A DNA stretch of 64,000 nucleotides from Serendipita indica DSM 11827 (Eukaryota; Basidiomycota; Agaricomycetes; Sebacinales; Serendipitaceae), in NCBI GenBank assembly GCA_910890315.1, contig CAJVGD010000005.1, forward strand, positions 1,426,001-1,490,000, given 5' to 3'. This document shows positions 60,629 through 64,000 of the stretch, piece after piece. Below the pieces are notes generated by a model, which was not told the origin of the DNA, did no database searches, and worked only from the letters and a program-made list of their open reading frames with translations. Made by a program: the position numbers and the translations under genes. The number at the start of each line of letters is the position of its first letter. Positions within the stretch are counted from its first letter, which is position 1.

Positions 60629-62330
60629 ATGCTCTCTTCTTTGCTCTGGATCCCCCCTGCAGCTCTGCTACTCACTATTCGCAGCGTTGCTGCTGCTCTT
60701 GTCAATGCGACGATTGACGATCACATATATTCAAGTATTTCGTATGTTCCAAGCAACCAGTGGAGTCATCAACCGCTCCAGGGTTGGGAGCACTTCTTTT
60801 ACAATCGAACTCGTAGCTACACGTATACTAGAGGCGCTACTGCGACGTTTGTCTTCACCGGTATGTTCTTTTTGTCTCTTTCCTCGATGATTCACCCAAC
60901 TCCCGCAAAGGTTCCGCGATATGGGCACAAGGGCCCTACGCCGACGACCAAGCGCGCAGGCGCATTTCCCTTGATGGTGTTGATCAAGGTGCATACGATG
61001 CTCTCGCACCACAATGGAGTCCCTCGAGACCCTTTTGGAGCAAAACTGGTCTTCCCCCCACCACCCACACGGTTGTAATCACTCATGACGACCCGGGCTC
61101 AAATGCCATTATGGCACTGGATGCATTTATGTAAGTTTACTGATTCTAATTGTTCTGATAGGTTCTAACACACCCGCCAGAGTCGAGTATGACAATGCCG
61201 AGGATCCATTCCTATATACCAGAACCACCGTCGCATCTTACACTCCTGAGGCTTCTGTAGCCACCAATTCTGCAGGTCAAGTCGTCTCAACCATCGTTAA
61301 TGGCGGAGGATCGAACCAAGGGGGGAATATCAACGGGAATTCTGTCAATGATGGGCAGACGAGCTCTCGCAAGCCAAACACTGCGATTATAATCGGTGTC
61401 GTTATCTCATTGGTCTTTGTTTTGACGTTCTGCTGCATCGGGTTCTGCCTGTACCGCAGACGACGAGTAAAAGGGCGTGCGCAACATCGGGGATCCATTT
61501 ACAAGAAAGGACCACGCCGAATCGAAAGACCACCCGCTGGAGACGGTGCAGCATCATCTCCTTCGCCGGTGGGCCTAGAGGGGAACCACGATAGCATGCG
61601 AGAACTCGGCCGAGGAGCGGCCACTATGCCTGCGGAGGGACAGAATCCAGGCTATTTCCATGGGAAGAATCAATCTGATCTTGGAATTCCACTCTACTAT
61701 CGGCAATCGGCAAGCGTACCTTCGCCTACAGGAGATTCCCGCCTCTCGTACCAGTCGCAGACCCTTCAAGGCTTGGCTATAGATAATGGCTCAACGCTAC
61801 GCACAGCTAGTGGAAAGATGGAAGATTCGGCGGTTTCGTCATACACCCAGCCTGTCCCCCCAGCACGTCTTGAGCACCGTCGGATCATCAGGAAATGCTC
61901 AAGATCCCCAAATTAGCTCAAGAAGACCGGGAGAACATGAAAAGAAGATAGAAAAAGAAACGATTGTCGGCGGGGTTGGCGGCTCAACGAGTAAAGGCAG
62001 CATGGGTACATGGAACGTCGGACAAGGAAAGGTGGCCGACCAAGGTACTAGCAACAATCCACCAGATGGCAATGGGACCGCATCAAGACTGGGCCGATCG
62101 GGCTCTCAGCGGTCCCGGCGGTCACGCCGGTCAATAAGCCAGGAGAGAGATGACGACTTGGTACGTTTGCGTTTCGATTCACTTTCCGGCTCTTGCCTGG
62201 TCGCTTGCCAGTGAGAGTTTCATGCACCGTCCCTTTACCTCATATCTATCTTACTCGTATCACCTCTCGTTTGGTTGCGGTGGCTGACATGGAATGACAG
62301 GCAATGCCGCCCCCATCGTACTCGCCATAA
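60629..62330 (+). CDS. Single-pass membrane protein with extracellular beta-rich domain (copy 1)
   Basis: This is a basidiomycete-type surface protein of unknown function. Start MLSSLLWIPPAALLLTIRSV is a signal peptide. The ectodomain contains ALVNATIDDHIYSSISYVPS, EHFFYNRTRSYTYTRGATAT, FVFTGSAIWAQG, ISLDGVDQGAYDALAPQW and HTVVITHDDPGSNAIMALDA, resembling a carbohydrate-binding jelly roll. After a Gly/Asn-rich stalk the membrane helix is TAIIIGVVISLVFVLTFCCI, then YRRRRVKG as the stop-transfer. The cytosolic tail is Ser/Arg-rich and should end RDDDLAMPPPSYSP after a last intron. The tail frame changes around a run of six C at 61856-61861; either the run is miscounted by one or a 31-nt intron (61833-61863) is removed. 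Confidence 0.8.
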
Positions 62331-63013
62331 CACACGGCCACCTTTTCTCAATTTATTACATTTGTTTCTTTTCATCCTGGTCTCCAATTGACCTAGTTAC
62401 ATTCCATTTCGATGACCCACCTCTTGCAATTTAGGATGAGTAAGACAATATGACAGATGTAGTCAAATAAGACACATCCGAGCTACCATGATAGAACCAG
62501 ATTAGAAGAAAGCACTCGAGTCTTTTCCTCAGTCTGTCGAGTTTGCAGTCGACAGGCACCTGGCTTTAAATTCTCAACTCACTGGGTAACGTTTATATGA
62601 CTGATTTATCGCCATTAGGAGCTCCTATTCGTCCCAAGTAAGCGACTGGCAGACGCCGGGTGATAAAATTGACCGATCGAGATAATAACGTATGTGATAA
62701 ACGGTTTTGCAACGAAGTGCTTACACAATGTCAAAAGAATCCTTGCCGTCCTCAACCTGCCCCTTTCGGTCCCCGCGGCCATATGGAATCGAATATTCCC
62801 CCAAATTATGCTAGATAATATCTGATAATGATAATTTGGCCGACTGGCGTTGACGGAGTCGCTGGCTACGTCGGCCAGTAGGTCGCATGTCAACCTGTCA
62901 GCTTGACCTGTCAATGGTGTAAAGGCCCCGATTTGCAAACAGTCTTTGACAACTTGGACCCGATCCCCTTCCTTATGCCCATTTCTCCTCGTCATTCTCT
63001 CTCCTCCTGAGCC
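62331..63013. other. Intergenic region between tandem membrane-protein genes
   Basis: About 680 bases holding the 3' end of copy 1 and, in its last 200 bases, the duplicated promoter of copy 2. No RNA gene is seen, and open frames on the minus strand show no recognisable protein. Confidence 0.5.
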
Positions 63014-64000
63014 ATGCTCTCTTCTTTGCTCTGGATCCCCCTTGTAGCTCTACTCACCCTTCACAGCGTCTCCGCTGCTCTCGTCAATGCGACGATTGAT
63101 GACCAGACATATTCAATCATTACATACTCCCCAAGCCGACAGTGGAATCATCAACCACTACAGGGATGGGAAAACGACTTTTACAACCATTCTCGTAGCT
63201 TTACTTACTCTAGAGGCGCCACCGCGACGTTTGTCTTTACTGGTACGTTCTCCAACTCCTCGTCCTCGATGGTTGACCCATGAAACTCGCTCAAAGGTTC
63301 CGCTATATGGGCCCAAGGACCCTTTGCCCCCGACCAAGCCCAGCGGCGCATTTCCCTCGACGGCGTCGACCAAGGTGTCTACAACGCCCTCGCACCAGAA
63401 AGGAGTCCCTCGAGACCATTTTGGAACAGAACCGGTCTCGTCTATACGACCCACACGCTCGTAATCACTCACGACGACCCGGGTGCAAACGCCATCTTGG
63501 CATTGGATGCGTTCATGTGAGTCTTTCCACCTTCATCGTTCTCACACTTTCTGAACCCACGCCTCAGTGTCCAGTACGACGATGCACAGGATCCGTTCCC
63601 GTATACTACCACCACCGTCACATCGTATGCTCCAGAGGTTACCGTGACCACCAATTCTGCAGGTCAAGTCGTCTCAACTATTATTAACGGCGGAGGACCA
63701 AATCAGGGAGGGACTATCAATGGAAACCCCGTTAATGACGGGCTCACGAGTCCGCGCAAGCCATACAGTGCGGTGATCATTGGCATCGTCGTCCCAGTCG
63801 TCTTTCTCTTGGTGCTTTGCTGCGTCGGGCTCTGTCTGTACCGCAAACGAAGAGCACGCACGCGGGAGCGACGTCGCCAATCGTTTCGCGAGAAAATGTT
63901 TCGCCGAATCGGGAGACAATCCATCGGACGCGATGCAACACCTCTTTCGCCGGCAGCTTCAGGTTCAGGGTCAAGGGGGATGCGCGAGCGGCGCATGTCG
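63014..64000 (+). CDS. Single-pass membrane protein (copy 2, truncated by window end)
   Basis: This is the paralogue of the preceding gene with the same exon plan. Start MLSSLLWIPLVALLTLHSVS (signal peptide), ALVNATIDDQTYSIITYSPS, ENDFYNHSRSFTYSRGATAT, FVFTGSAIWAQGPFAPD, ISLDGVDQGVYNALAP and HTLVITHDDPGANAILALDA. The stalk VVSTIINGGGPNQGGTINGN leads to the helix SAVIIGIVVPVVFLLVLCCV, then YRKRRARTRERRRQ. The cytosolic tail runs off the window at GSRGMRERRMS. The stalk and membrane helix are more conserved with copy 1 than the tail. Ligand and function are unknown. Confidence 0.8.

Larger units (their letters stand above)
60440..64000 (+). repeat. Tandem segmental duplication of a membrane-protein gene with its promoter
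   Basis: Two similar units lie head to tail: about 60440-62330 and about 62800 to the window end. Similarity covers the coding exons, intron positions and the upstream region (AGATATAATTTCTGATGATG versus AGATAATATCTGATAATGAT, and CAACTTGGACC-GATCCC-CTTCCTT). The copies are clearly diverged at many sites, so the duplication is not very recent. Confidence 0.8.

Overview
The window is nuclear DNA of a filamentous basidiomycete, most likely an Agaricomycete. The evidence is many short introns of about 45-60 nt, mostly GT-AG, close gene packing on both strands, and a fungal gene set (MGM101, LEU1, PUT2, Ssd1, Kre9/Knh1-like, Zn2Cys6 factor, Mediator subunits). Secreted GH13 amylases, a Crinkler-type NTPase-nuclease and a NADAR protein with a long Pro-rich N-terminus would fit a plant-associated or saprotrophic species such as the Ceratobasidiaceae/Rhizoctonia group, but that placement is inference. 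I saw no transposon, LTR element, rRNA, tRNA or CRISPR array.

Layout. 0-20 kb is dense housekeeping: ATR/Mec1 kinase (partial, -), MGM101 (+), a gephyrin/CnxE-type molybdenum-cofactor enzyme (+), TCTP (-), UTP15 (+), CTNNBL1 (-), IDH2 (-), VPS24 (-), MED17 (+), and a Kre9/Knh1-like secreted protein (-). 20-33 kb has a nicotinamidase, an Ssd1-type RNase II protein, a Zn2Cys6 transcription factor and a first alpha-amylase, all +. 33-36.3 kb is a Crinkler-like P-loop NTPase/REase-fold gene in a lower-density stretch. 37-44.4 kb has LEU1 (-), an unknown Lys/Glu-rich protein with a Cys/His cluster (+) and a Srk1/Rck2-type kinase (+). 44.6-47.2 kb is a second alpha-amylase with a CBM20 domain (-). 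48-57 kb has TFIIB (-), RRS1 (-), ribonucleotide reductase small subunit (+), P5C dehydrogenase (+) and a glomulin/Ybp1-like protein (+). 57-60.4 kb is a Pro-rich protein ending in a NADAR domain (-). 60.4-64 kb is a tandem pair of single-pass membrane proteins, the second cut by the window end.

Functional themes are genome maintenance and dNTP supply (ATR, MGM101, RNR2), transcription (MED17, TFIIB), ribosome biogenesis (UTP15, RRS1), mitochondrial metabolism (IDH2, PUT2), stress signalling (Srk1-like) and extracellular starch use (two amylases). There is no obvious operon-like cluster. Gene pairs share very short divergent promoters (58 bp for VPS24/MED17, 81 bp for TCTP/UTP15).

The most notable sequence-level points are a 5-nt micro-exon that completes the invariant Trp-Arg of the TFIIB ribbon, a probable 4-nt micro-exon plus a GC-AG intron in the nicotinamidase active site, a perfect CRE palindrome upstream of the Srk1-like kinase, an MCB palindrome upstream of RNR2, a NADAR domain with a degenerate signature on a long disordered protein, and two places where conserved protein frames disagree by a single base (in the CnxE-like gene and in the first membrane-protein gene). 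All start/stop and splice assignments were read by eye and are provisional.
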